Positions 13,199 through 24,247 of a stretch of DNA of 64,000 nucleotides are shown here, in pieces. A program made the translations under genes and the position numbers. Positions within the stretch are counted from its first letter, which is position 1. Every line of letters starts with the position of its first letter. Source of the DNA: Fratercula arctica (taxonomy: Eukaryota > Chordata > Aves > Charadriiformes > Alcidae); the NCBI GenBank assembly GCA_947846985.1, contig CANTUZ010000003.1:94144674-94208673 (forward strand), read 5' to 3'. Below the pieces are notes generated by a model. The model did not search any database and was not told the DNA's origin. It saw only the letters and a program-made list of their open reading frames with translations.

Positions 13199-13233
<35 letters not shown>

Positions 13234-13235
13234 AA
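13195..13235. repeat. (AAAT)n microsatellite
   Basis: About ten perfect AAAT units, likely polymorphic. Confidence 0.95.
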
Positions 13236-13914
13236 TTAACCCTGTTTATTCTCTGTGAACATTTCCCTTTACTCATATTGTTATGTTGAGGATGCTTCTA
13301 CCTTAACTGTGATGCATCCAAACTATGTTTCATTTTACTAACTTTTCTGGCATGCTTTTTTAGCAATCTTTCCTATGCTTTTTAGGGTTCTTTTTAAGCT
13401 TTACATGGTGTCAAGACAATCATGCTAAGATAATTTCTCTTCATCTTGCCTTTCTCTGAATCCAAGAAACAAGAAATCACGTACCCCAATAACTGCACAA
13501 AACCCTCTGCCTCCAAAGTTGTAGACTTGGAACCTCTATGTGGAGTTGAGCTAGGATATAGCCTTGGACAAGATTTTGTTGAGACTTTAACTTGTAGTGT
13601 GGATGAGTAAGTAAACTCAGCACACATAGCTATGGGTGAGCAGCTATTCAAGTCCTACTGGTAAAGTTTGACAAAATTTCTGAATCTGCTGGGATCTTAA
13701 AAGACCACTACTTCTGACTGCATGTCATCAGCATGGAGCTAGGATGTCAGTTCCAGCAGCATAAACAAACAATTGTAGCTACTGCTGTATCAAGCCTGTA
13801 CTGATAATATTCAACTTGGCAAAAAAGTACTGAGGGAAGAACATTCTTAATAGTATAGCATGAGCACAAAAAGTCATTGGACAGTTATTCAGACCAGTAT
13901 CAAATGAAACCCAA
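13236..13914. other. Unique sequence, no feature
   Basis: Nothing recognised. A minus-strand open frame at 13394-13651 has no splice or homology support. Confidence 0.5.
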
Positions 13915-14425
13915 CCCTGTTCACACTACCTGGACAGCTAGAGTTGGAGTTAGGGTCCTGAGAGCATCCCCTCTCCTGGGGATCTGGCTGCTGGGGCTGA
14001 GGACACCATAGAGATAGAGAAACTGAGGATGGACCTCTTCCTTTGCTTACCCAGGACAGGGGCTCCCAGACAGCGCTGCAGGACTGTGTCCCTCAGCCAG
14101 GCCCTGCCTCCTTCCTGTGGGAGCTGATTGAGGCTGAGCCTCTACTGTTCAGCTCCTGGTGCATTGCAGCCATGCCCCTGCCTGACCACGGCCCCCTCTG
14201 ATGCAGACCCAGACCCTGGGTACCCTCACAGGGCCTGATCCTGGCCCCACCTGCGGGCTTACGTTCCAACCAGGCCTCAGCCCATCTCCATCCCCAGGGA
14301 GGTGCCCAATGCCCTGGCCTGGGAGTGCCCCTGGTGCCCCCTGGCTGTGATGCTCCTGGCTGGTGTGGTGGGACAGGCCCTGGCTGATGCTCCTGGGAGC
14401 CATGTACCCTAGCACATGGAACTCC
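13915..14425. other. GC-rich, CpG-poor island of unknown origin
   Basis: About 500 bp is far richer in G and C than its surroundings. It is built from CCTGG, CTGCTGGGG, GCCCTGGC and CCAGG-like words, with very few CpG dinucleotides and abrupt edges. CpG depletion argues against an active CpG-island promoter and for a methylated inserted element. Candidates are a 5' segment of a CR1 or a decayed LTR; no diagnostic terminus or TSD was found. The minus-strand frame of 121 codons here (Pro/Gly/Gln-rich) is what such base composition gives by chance. Confidence 0.45.
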
Positions 14426-16225
14426 ACTGTTTAAGATCCTTATGAAATTTTGAATCACTGTGGAAGCATACTTATTTTATGAGAATCACTTACAATTTTT
14501 AGAAGAATAGTGTTTTCTTATACTAAATGTAATTTTGGCTATAACATTCAAAAGAATCACAACTTTACAGTTTTATGCAACTCAGTAACAGGAGGAAGCA
14601 CTTATGGATTAATTAGCGTATTTTATGCATCTACTTGCCCATGTTATTCTTCTTAGATATTTAAGGGTCTGATTATTGCATACAGAAATTGAATTATTTT
14701 TTTTTTAAAGATACTGTCATGCTGTTACAAGAGCACTAGGTAGTTTTTAGGGCTGTAACTATGTGAAAAATAGAAAAGATATTAAAAGACTTTAAAAGAC
14801 GTTTAAAAGATGGTTAAACTATACCGAAGGTCTAGATTTAATTCCTATTTCTTAAACAATGATCCACAATTGACTCTATAATGGATCTGGTCCCATTTTG
14901 TGCCAGGTGGATCTGTAAATTAATAGTTTGTTCTGGAGGTCAGGAACTGTAACTCTGTCTTAATTTCCAAAGTCTTTTTTCATAACAGTCTATAAGTCAA
15001 ATTATTCTCTGTTCTGCATACATTAATGCTGATTAGTCTAAATTTTCCCTATGCAGTTCTTATCACACTGCAATCAGACTTTTTTTTGTCTCTACTGTAG
15101 CTTTACAACTCCTTCTTCAAACTCTAATCTTTCTAGAGAATCAAAACAAACATAAGATAATATTTTTTTTAAAACTGAAATCTGGACTGCTTCTATAATC
15201 TCAAATATTTCAACAATTACCACCTTTGTCAGGAAAATGTCAAACTGATTTCCGTGTGGAATTGACAGAAGTTATAAACGTAGAAATCAATTTAAATATT
15301 GTGACTTTTCTTTAAAAAAAGTATAACAGAATGTAATGTTTGGATCCAGGTAAATTTGAGATTATAATTTAAAATAAAAATATTAATATTTTAAATACTT
15401 AAAATGATAATCAAGAAAACAGTTTAATGCCTGTCAATGGAATTTTTAGGGAAAAATTTTAAGCCTTTTTTTGTTTCAGTTTTTTTCATTTTTACTTTGA
15501 GGTTCAAAGATTTTTGGTGTTTCACTTGAATTTAATAGTATTTGAATGTCTCATTTTTCTCTAACTTCTATTATTCATTAGATAACAGTTTTGGAGTGGT
15601 CTTCAATTCAGATCCCATTTGATGACCTGAGTTTTAATTCAGTGTTTCAGTTGTTTCTGATTTTGAAATTTCAAGTTCATCTACCGATTTTTACCCAGAG
15701 TGGAATTCTTTGGCTGAAGGTTTCCAAAGCTCTTTTTGGTGTGAACCTGAATCAACAACAATAATGGGAGAGAAATAGCTAAGTGGTCTTTACACTCAGT
15801 ATCTCATGCCTGCAAGAGATGTTTCCACTGCAGCACCAATAAGATTGTATCTCCCCACTGAAAAGCATATATTCATATATCTGAACACTGAGAAGAGTGA
15901 AGGGGATCCTCAGTGTTCTATCTATGAACCAGCGCTTTCTTTTAATCCATTTGATGGAAGAATTCAAAAGCAAAGAAGAATATACAATTATACTTTAATA
16001 CATCAAGGAATCTAAATATTGTCATCTTTTGTACTGTTCTTTATTTTTTTCTTCTTGGCTAGTCTCTGTTTTTTAATGTCTCTGAACTGATCTCATCAAA
16101 ACTTACTCTTGACTAGGCTGAATAACATCCCTTCTTTCTGAATTATTTTGTTTCTGTATTTACTTTGCTCTATAAAAAAGCCTTTGATAGCTGAAGCACA
16201 ATGGTAAACAGAGTATGAACAACTG
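14426..16225. other. AT-rich unique sequence, no gene seen
   Basis: Nothing recognised except a short run of imperfect TTAAAAGA repeats at about 14782-14812. Confidence 0.55.
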
Positions 16226-16800
16226 GTATCATCTACCTGGACTTGTGCAAAGCATTTGACACTGCTGCATGCATTCCTGCATGACTTGACTCTCGTGAGA
16301 CTCCACTTGGAGTACTACATCCAGCTCTGGAGCCTCCAATATAAGAAGGATATGGACTTGTTGGAATGGGTCCAGAGGAGGTCCACAAAGGTGATCAGAG
16401 GGCTGGAGCAGCTCTCCTATGAAGGCAGGGTGAGAGAGTTGGAGTTGTTCAGTCTGGAGAAGGGAAGGCTCCGAGGAGATATTATAGGAGCCTTCCAGTA
16501 CTTAAGGGGGGCCTATAGGGAAGATGAGAAGGGACTCTATCAGAGAGTATAGCGATAGGACAAGGGGTAGTGGTAGATTTAGATTAGATATTAGGAAGAA
16601 TTTTTCACTGTGAGGGTAGTGAGACACTGGAAGAGGCTGCCCAGGGAAGTTGTTGATGCCCCATCCCTGGAAGTGTTCAAGGCCAGGTTGGATGGGGGCT
16701 TTGAGCAACCTGGTCTAGTGGAAGGTGTCCCTGCCCATGGCAGGATGGTTGGAACTGGAGATCTTTAAGATCCCTTCCAACTCATACGTTTCTATGATTC
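16226..16800 (+). mobile_element. CR1 LINE, sense, 3' end with internal deletion
   Basis: The copy begins in the reverse transcriptase (RT) domain: 16226-16262 translates to a YLDLCKAFDT-like motif of the CR1 RT palm. It then jumps directly to sequence near the end of ORF2 (16290 onward, LHLEYYIQLWSLQ) and runs through the 3' UTR to a TCTATGATTC end. Several hundred bases between the palm motif and the C-terminal part are missing. The frame at 16256-16552 is the residual ORF2 C-terminus joined across this deletion. It is a decayed non-autonomous copy, moderately diverged and recognisable along its full length. Confidence 0.93.
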
Positions 16801-18041
16801 CCCTGCAAAGCTAGAAAAGAAACACTAAGTACAAGGCTCTGTGGAGAGCCAGACAGCGATCCAATGGGTAGAATGATAGCACTGAAGTCAGTGGTATTGC
16901 TGCACTTATAATTTATAGAGCATTTGGATTGTATTTTGGAACTCTTATTAACAGCGAAGTGGAAAGGAACATTATCAAGACAGACTGCACCTACTGCTAT
17001 CATTTTTTATACTGCCAGGATGAAGAAAAAGTTAAAGAAAGATGAGAAAATGACCATGAGCTACTGAGTATATGGCTCATGGATCATGATTTGTTTGTTT
17101 TGGTTTTTCTTTTTCATTATTGTTTAGCTTTAGTACATATTCATGGTTTTATTTGTCATTGGTAACATCTTGAAAACAGAACTTGTAATTGGGAGAGTTT
17201 GGTTCACCCACATTTTTCTAGGCAGTCCTCTGAAGTCTTATAGATATATGTACAGGATTAAGTATTAACTGTGTAGAAAATGGCCATGCTAATCATGAGA
17301 AAAAATATTTGTTGTATAGTAACTCTGAAGGCTTCAAATCTTCAAACCTGTGAATACTATGACTGCTTTCTGCCTATATCTATGCCTATACCTGTGATGA
17401 CACATCTCAAGTATATAACTTTACATTGTGAAATTTAATTTCTTACTATGTTCAGATGAGACTACTGCAAAGCAAACAGTCTTTTTCTTCTGTCTTCAAA
17501 AAAATTGCTCTTTCCAAGCATAAGGAAAGACTTGATAAATAAATGAATGTTCTGGTTTTATTATGAATAATTTTGTTAATTAATGTTCTAATATTATTTT
17601 TTATGTCTGTTGGTTTACCAAACTCAAGTACTGTTGAGCACTCAAAGAACACACTATGCTTGACATAGGTATTTGAAGGCATGTTTAGACAAAAAAATAC
17701 TGCTTATGTATAATTATGTATAATTACACTCATAGCTAGAATCCTATTGAAAATCAAAAATAATTCAGCATTGTTTATCAATGAATGGATAAGATGATGA
17801 TATAAATTTTACCTGGCATATGACTGCATTCAATATGCAATGCCAAATGCAAGTGTGATTCATGTTGCTCAGAAGGTGGACAGCTTCATTTCTCAGTTGT
17901 TAGAATTTCTGAATGACCTTCAGGGTTAGTTCCAGTTAAACTATTGAAGTAGCCTAACCTAGATGTATATAACTGTCTAAAAGCTTTAGTAATGTACATC
18001 AGTCATTTTGTGAGGAAAGCTAAAATATACAACAGTATGAT
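16801..18041. other. AT-rich unique sequence, no gene seen
   Basis: No exon-like segment or repeat family recognised. Confidence 0.55.
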
Positions 18042-18336
18042 TGTAATGGGTCACAAGACCCCTCATTAGTGAAGGAAATTTTTAAGGCAGTTGGAGCAGA
18101 TCACATGCAGCAAAGAGACACCCGTGTGAGGAAAAGCCAATCAGATAACCACAAGCACTTATAAAAACTTCGGCTAATAATAGAGAAGGTAGCTTTATGT
18201 TAATCAGAACATATGAGCCATTCACACTAAGTGAAAGAATTTACTTATACTTTCTGCATGACATATCATGGATCAAGTAGAACATGTTTGATATGTCTTT
18301 CTTCCATACTTCTTTTGTGGTGGACTTGAGAGCAGA
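18042..18336 (+). mobile_element. LTR-like U3 block with CCAAT and TATA boxes (tentative)
   Basis: The block starts TGTAATGGGTCAC and contains an AGCCAATCAG CCAAT box at about 18136 and a CTTATAAAAAC TATA box near 18160, about 20 bp apart. That is a compact arrangement typical of retroviral U3 regions. No clear AATAAA, LTR end or TSD was found, and the right side runs into a CR1 3' end at about 18337. It could be a truncated LTR or an isolated promoter. Confidence 0.3.
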
Positions 18337-18499
18337 GTCTCTGTCTCTGGAGACTTTAAAAACCTGCCTGGACGCATTCCTGTCCAACTTGCTCTAGGTG
18401 AACCTGCTTTGGCAGGGGGTTTGGACTAGATGGTCTCCAGAAGTCCCTTCCAACCCCTACCATTCTGCAATTCTGTGTGATTCTGTGATTCTGTGACAC
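18337..18499 (+). mobile_element. CR1 LINE 3' end, sense
   Basis: A severely 5'-truncated copy containing only the last ~160 bp: the GGACTAGATGGTCTCC and CCCTTCCAACCCCTACC motifs of the CR1 3' region. It ends in three imperfect copies of the ATTCTGTG octamer that CR1 uses instead of poly(A). Confidence 0.96.
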
Positions 18500-18970
18500 A
18501 TCTTAACCTGATTGTGCAAGTTGTCTTTGTTGCTGATAAATGCACCTATAGTAGTGTCCAACCAGATCGTACCACATTTCATCTGCTGTCATCATGAAAC
18601 CTTCTGGACAAGGATGCTTTCAATTACCAAAACTTCCCTCAGACACTCAGACTGAAGAACCTCTACCTTTTCTTTATGCAGAATATGAAAAAAAAAACAC
18701 ATCAGGTTATGGTTAACTTAGCATGTTTTCCATACTAACATCAGGCTCCTAGAGAAATACCAAGTGTCAGTGCCAACCTAATTCTGAATCAGGACTTTAA
18801 TGATGCTTGTACTGTCTTCTATAGCTAGTACCGTCTACTGACACAAATCCCATGGATGTGACTTTCCACATCCCGAGACAGGGACAATCCTGTTAGTCTC
18901 ATTCCTTTCTATTGCTGCACCTCACTGGTATTTGTGAGGTACATTATAAAATAGGGACACAGAACAGGGA
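18500..18970. other. Unique sequence between CR1 copies
   Basis: Nothing recognised. Confidence 0.5.
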
Positions 18971-19650
18971 TAGGTTTATAGAACAAGTCAGGTTGGAAGG
19001 GACCTCAGGAGGCCTCTAGTTCAGTTTTCTACTGAAAGCAGGGTCAGCTAAGAGGTCAAACAAGGTTGCTCAGGACTTTATCCAGTTTGGTGTTGACAGC
19101 CTCCGAGGACAGAGACTGCACAACCTTTATGGACAACCCATTCCACTTCTTGTCTGTCCTCATGAGGACATATCCATATCCTCATATCCACTTTTAACCT
19201 CTCTTGTTTCAGTTTATACCCTTTGTCTCATCCTCTCACCATACACTGCTGTGAAGGGACAGACTTCACCTTACCATGAACCTCTTTGTAGGTGTTGGAA
19301 GGTTGCTATTCTGAAGGCTAAACAAACCCCATTTCCTGTCCAAGATGCACTCCAGATCCTCAACCATCTCAATAGACCTCTGCTGAACTTGTTCCAACTG
19401 ATCAACATCTTTCACGTATTGGGAGGCCTGAAAATGGGCACAGTATTTTAGAAAATGTTGAGTTATAAGGGTAATCACTTCCCTCAATCTACTTGCTATG
19501 CTCATGAGATCGATAACTCTATTATGCTAACACAGTATTGGAGAATACTTTGTCCTGTTTGCCTGACATCAGTTATATTCCTCATACTGCAAGATTATGT
19601 TTTGTTTTATTCTGCCCAGCCATTTGCCAGCAACTGTCCCATCTTATAGC
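18971..19650 (-). mobile_element. CR1 LINE, antisense
   Basis: The antisense CR1 3' region starts at GGTTGGAAGGGACCTCAGG (18990). It continues through the complement of the 3' UTR (GTTGACAGCCTCCGAGGAC) and ORF2 C-terminus: the minus-strand frame at 19266-19505 contains a VDQLEQVQQRS-like stretch of CR1 ORF2. Similarity is clear to about 19510 and fades towards 19650. The terminal octamer repeat is missing or decayed, which together with stop codons suggests an older copy. Confidence 0.9.
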
Positions 19651-20327
19651 CTTCTTGAATTTCATAAGTGTCACATTATATTGCTGTACCATAATCAGGA
19701 TGAATATTAACAAGTCCATGGAAGAACTCTGCAAGTTCACTGAAGTTAAATCAATTAAGGGGTAAAGAATACACAGAAAGTTGTCTAACTTGGGAAATCC
19801 TTCAGCCAGAAAGCCTTAGAATCACAAAAAGCAATTGAGAGAATTATTTTGTATTCTTGCCCTGTTCTTGCCTAATTTCCTCAGCTTTACCTTTCCATGA
19901 CTGCCATAAACAGGCTACTGAATTACATGGAGCTGTGGTCTGATCCTGTAAGGCCATTCCTGCATTCATCTCCTGCTGAGGGCAAATGTCTTTACAACGA
20001 TTCACAGGATTGTGCATGAAGGAGAGTTTGGTGATGAGATTGCTGCAAAAGGACAATTATCATGGTAATATTTGACATGGGAATTGTCTATGTGACAAGA
20101 ATGTAATTATAACTCAGCTATCTACAGGGTGTTGCGTCCATATTAAGGCAAGTCTCAAGTACAGCCTAATAGCATAAATCTTACCTTTTCTGATTATTAA
20201 CATCTCCGTATCACAGTATAATCTAACAAGTGACTATCTCCCAAAAGTAAATTTCTTCACACAAACATTCAGGAAAATGTTTCCAAGTTAATTTAAACCG
20301 TGAGTCTGCAGAGGATTACTTAACTCA
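19651..20327. other. Unique sequence between CR1 copies
   Basis: Nothing recognised. Confidence 0.5.
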
Positions 20328-20800
20328 CAGAATCACAGAAACATAGAATATTTCTGGTAAGACATGACCTCAAGAGGACATCTAGTCAAGCCTCCTCCTC
20401 AACTGAGATCAATACTGACTTTAGACCAGGTTACTCAGGCTTTGACCACCCAGGTCTCAGAAGCCTCTGATGACAGAGATTACACAACTCCCCTGGTAAC
20501 TTGTTCCAATGCTTAATTATTATCATAGTGAATTTTTGCTCCTCTATTCAATCTGAACTTCCCCTGTTGCAATTTATGATTCTTGTCACGATCCACCTAT
20601 GACGTATGTGTGTAAATTGCTTGGCTCTGTCTTTTTGATGATTTCCTTGTAGGTATTGGAAGGCTGTTATTAGGTCTTCCTGAAGTACTCCCTGACCACT
20701 GCAGGTGGCTGAACTTATTCCAGTTTATTAGTATTTTTCTTTTATTTGGGTTCCAAAACTGGACATAACATTCTAGACACAATCAAGGATGGTCAAGCAT
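20328..20800 (-). mobile_element. CR1 LINE 3' portion, antisense
   Basis: It starts with CAGAATCACAGAAACATAGA, the complement of the CR1 tail, followed by GACATCTAGTCAAGCCTCC and the antisense 3' UTR and ORF2 end (TAGGTATTGGAAGGCTGTTA; CAAAACTGGACATAACATTC). It is 5'-truncated and moderately diverged. It lies in the same orientation as the copy 700 bp upstream, but both contain the same 3' region, so they are two insertions rather than one split element. Confidence 0.93.
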
Positions 20801-23800
20801 GGTTTACCCTTAGTGAAGCCATACTGGCTATTCCCAACCACTTTTCACCTTTCAGGAGAGGAGAGAAGTGAAAGGGAGAGAAAAGAGGTGAGAAGCATGA
20901 AATCACATTGTTTAAAAAGAAAGAAGTGTAGAAAGAACAGTTTTCAAGCTCATTTTCTGCATTCACATCCAGTGGAAACAGGACCACTTTTAAGAAATCA
21001 GTTTTGACAGTTTCTCTTTACATAAAGAATAAAAGAACCTTGAGCAGGGAGATACTGAGGAGTATTTCCATACCAGTGAAGCCAGGAAACAGGTATTCAT
21101 ACTCTCTAGGTGTTCAAACAGTTGTTCTTTGTGCAACTGAAAGAAGGTGAATCTGACTCAATGACAGAGCAGCAACATCCCAAAATTCCTCTGTTCATCT
21201 GAAAGAAAAGAAGTCTGGATCAGCGATGCTAGCATTTTCCTGTCATATCTGGGTTCTACTGAGCTCTAATTTCGTATTTATAAATATTTTGAGGGCTGTT
21301 GTTATAATGTGCACAGGGAAATGAAGGTATTATATTCTTCAAAAATGTCTTGACTTGTAAATACTCTTGTTTTCTTTTTCAGAAAATTGTGCACAAGGAT
21401 TATATCACAGGCAAAATGGATTCTTTTCTTACAGATTAATTAAATGTGTCAGAAATTATAATAATAATTATTTATTTAAATGTTTAGCCAATTCAATAGC
21501 TCAGTCACACAAGTAGATAACATTATAGATGTTGGATGCTTGGCTTAAAAATTCTTTTTACCTGAAATTAGGATGAAATATTGAGATGAAAAAAGAACGG
21601 TTTTGGCAAAGTGTGAAGAAACCCAATCAAAGTACTTTTAATGATGGATAATTTTTTAAACATATTAATTTATCTCTAATATGTCTTTTGAGCTTTTTAG
21701 CTTAAAACCGTCCTGTCAGTTGTTTATTCCACTGTTCTCCTCTATCCTTGCTCTTCATTGAGACTGCCAAGCTTTGCGATCAAGACATCTTCCTCCTTTG
21801 CATGGGCTTTCCTCATCACAAACACTGCTAACTGCAACTAAAAAGTAAGAATAACAAACATTGTCATTCTTGTATCATTCTTCAGGATTTTCTATAATTT
21901 TTTCAGGTATAGCTCATTATTTAGTAATAATATCTTATGTCACTCAAATATGTATATTATGATTATGATTGTGAATGTAAACACCAGATTTGGGGGATAT
22001 GTGTGGAGATGCACTTATTCTACTTTGTTAAGCTAGTCCATAAGGCCAACCTAACATCTGTTCAGCACACTGAAAAGCTGAATAAAAGTCTGAAATGAGA
22101 GAACTAGCAGGAGAGAGAAGTTCCCCGAGGAATGCTCAGAGATGCTCTTTCTATCTTAACTAAACCTTAACCTCAAGACTTTTACATATTTAGAATTGCA
22201 GAATACAAGCAATCTCCTGAAAAGAGTAAAGACCCTATTTTTAAGATGTTTAATAGAGAGAAATACTGACATATATTTGCAGCAAGTAATTTACCTTTGC
22301 ATGGTTGGTTTTAACCTACAAGTATGATTGGTCACTTGGTGGTGTATGATGCCACCTTAGAAAGCATGTAATTCACCTCCAGTGGCAAGTTTTGGATCAC
22401 CAAAAGTAAGTTTTGATCTGTGGATTCCAGCAGATATTTTAGATGCTTTCATTTATGGGTTTGAAAGTTGTTTGTATGAAGGAGATGTGTAAACTAGTTT
22501 ATGATAATAGATCATTAGAGCAATCAATAATATTTTGCTTATACTTTGCTTACTACTGAAATTGCAGACAAAATTCTCAGATAGTAATCTGTAGACCCAT
22601 TACAATTCTTCACAGAAAATGTATGACTCTTATCCTCTTTAAAGCTTTTGACGTAGATCATCAGAGTATTTTTATGTCTTTTGATGTATTTATCTTAAAA
22701 CCTCCGGCACATAATAAAGCAAGAATTTTCAGATCACACTGGCTGTGTGCACCCTGCTAGTTTAGACCTCTTCCTGCTTCATTCCCAAATGAACCATGCA
22801 TGATGAAAGTGGTGGATCACCTTCAGGTGCTTTCTGGGACAGAGCGAAAGCCTTCAAATTAATAGCTGTTAGACTGGCCAAAACCTGGTATTAATTCAGG
22901 CATTACATCTGGCCAAAACCTCTGCAATAAGCAGGGGTCCTCTGCAGGTGTGTTTGTATTTGTGTTCCTACACACCAAACCATCTTCCTTCCTCCAGCCT
23001 CAGTCTTTCAACATTATCCTGATGGGTCATGCACCCAATTGATCCTTATGTTATGCTCCTTTGGTCACATAGAAATACGGTATAGACATAGCCATTGATA
23101 ATTAATTCCGACCTATGACAACAGCCCACATATTTGCTCCAAAATGAAGGAGCATGCATTTCTGTAAAAAAAAGCTTTCACTGAATGTTTCTTCTTAAAA
23201 AAAATAAGAATAAAAGAAGAAGAAAAAAATAGTTCCTAACCAATGCAACTGAAGGTCTCTGCTGTTTTCTGTTCAACCTCTCTTTTCTTGCAGTGTCTGC
23301 AGTTTTGCGTTTCTGAAGCGGTTCTATGTTGTATTTCTATTTTATCCAAAAATAACTAAATGATGGCAGCCAAATCAGAATTATTGTCTCTGCATGCTGA
23401 ATCATGAATGCAATTATTATTGCAATTATTAATTCTGAAGATTTTTCAATGCCTGTGGGGTCACTACACTTAAAATCCAGAAGACTAATCACACCACATG
23501 ATGATTCAGTTTCACACTTTTCTGAATCCTTCTTTATAAGGACTTTCTCAGAATTACAGATCGTGATCCTGAACAATAGGAGCTTTTTTGTCTACTTAAA
23601 ACTGGAGTATCTTATCTTACCCTTAGTAGTCATATATACTTATATGTATCTTAAATAACTAAAACGATGTAGATCATCATGGAACTTAATTTGTGGGCAG
23701 CCGAATTCAATTTATTATAATTCAGATAACTTAAATGGTAAAAATGAAAGCTGTTTTTTATGAGCAAAATGGATTATTTAAGGTGTTATTCCTAACAAAA

Positions 23801-24026
23801 GATTTCATAAGGCAAGTTTGTCACAAATAACAAGTATTCACAGTATTTATTCTTCTCTTACTAAACTCAATTTGTTTTTAATCAATTTCCTATTGAAGAT
23901 ATTACAGGAAAGAACAACATCAAGTATTTTTGGTAAGTTCTTTCACAAACATCTCACTTGGCATTGCAAAAGAGCTGTGGCCATATTTATTTCTTAAGGT
24001 TTATCGGTGGCTTCTTTGTCTCTTGC
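20801..24026. other. AT-rich unique sequence, no gene seen
   Basis: Nothing recognised. A 13-bp word (CTGGCCAAAACCT) occurs twice near 22874 and 22911. Confidence 0.5.
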
Positions 24027-24247
24027 TTATTTCAGCATTTTCTTCTCTGAAAGAGAGGAGATGAAAAGCCTGAGAGGAGACTTTTGAGATTTCACTTGAG
24101 AGACAGGAACAGAGTACTGGCAGAGTTTCTTACTTAGTTCAGAGAGATTTATTTTCTTGCTTTTCATTTTTTCACTGGAAGAGGAAGACATACGTCTTTT
24201 AAACTTGTGCTGGACTGGAATTTTAATTGTTGTCACTCTTTTATTGG
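24027..24247 (-). CDS. Candidate terminal coding exon (unidentified)
   Basis: On the minus strand an acceptor-like ATGTTCAG ends at 24248. From 24247 a frame runs open for about 70 codons to a TAA at 24029-24027, and an AATAAA poly(A) signal lies 36 bp further on (23991-23986). The predicted peptide is strongly basic and Ser/Lys-rich, with an RRMSSSSSEKMKSKK stretch, unlike most chance frames here. Weak points: the pyrimidine tract before the acceptor is poor, the frame is short, there is no upstream exon in view, and I recognise no family. It could be a real last exon, a pseudogene fragment or chance. Confidence 0.2.

Noticed and set aside
14093..14458. Pro/Gly/Gln-rich minus-strand frames of 121 and 92 codons
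   Set aside because: Two overlapping frames are open at once in a GC-rich, stop-poor block. This is a composition effect with no splice signals.
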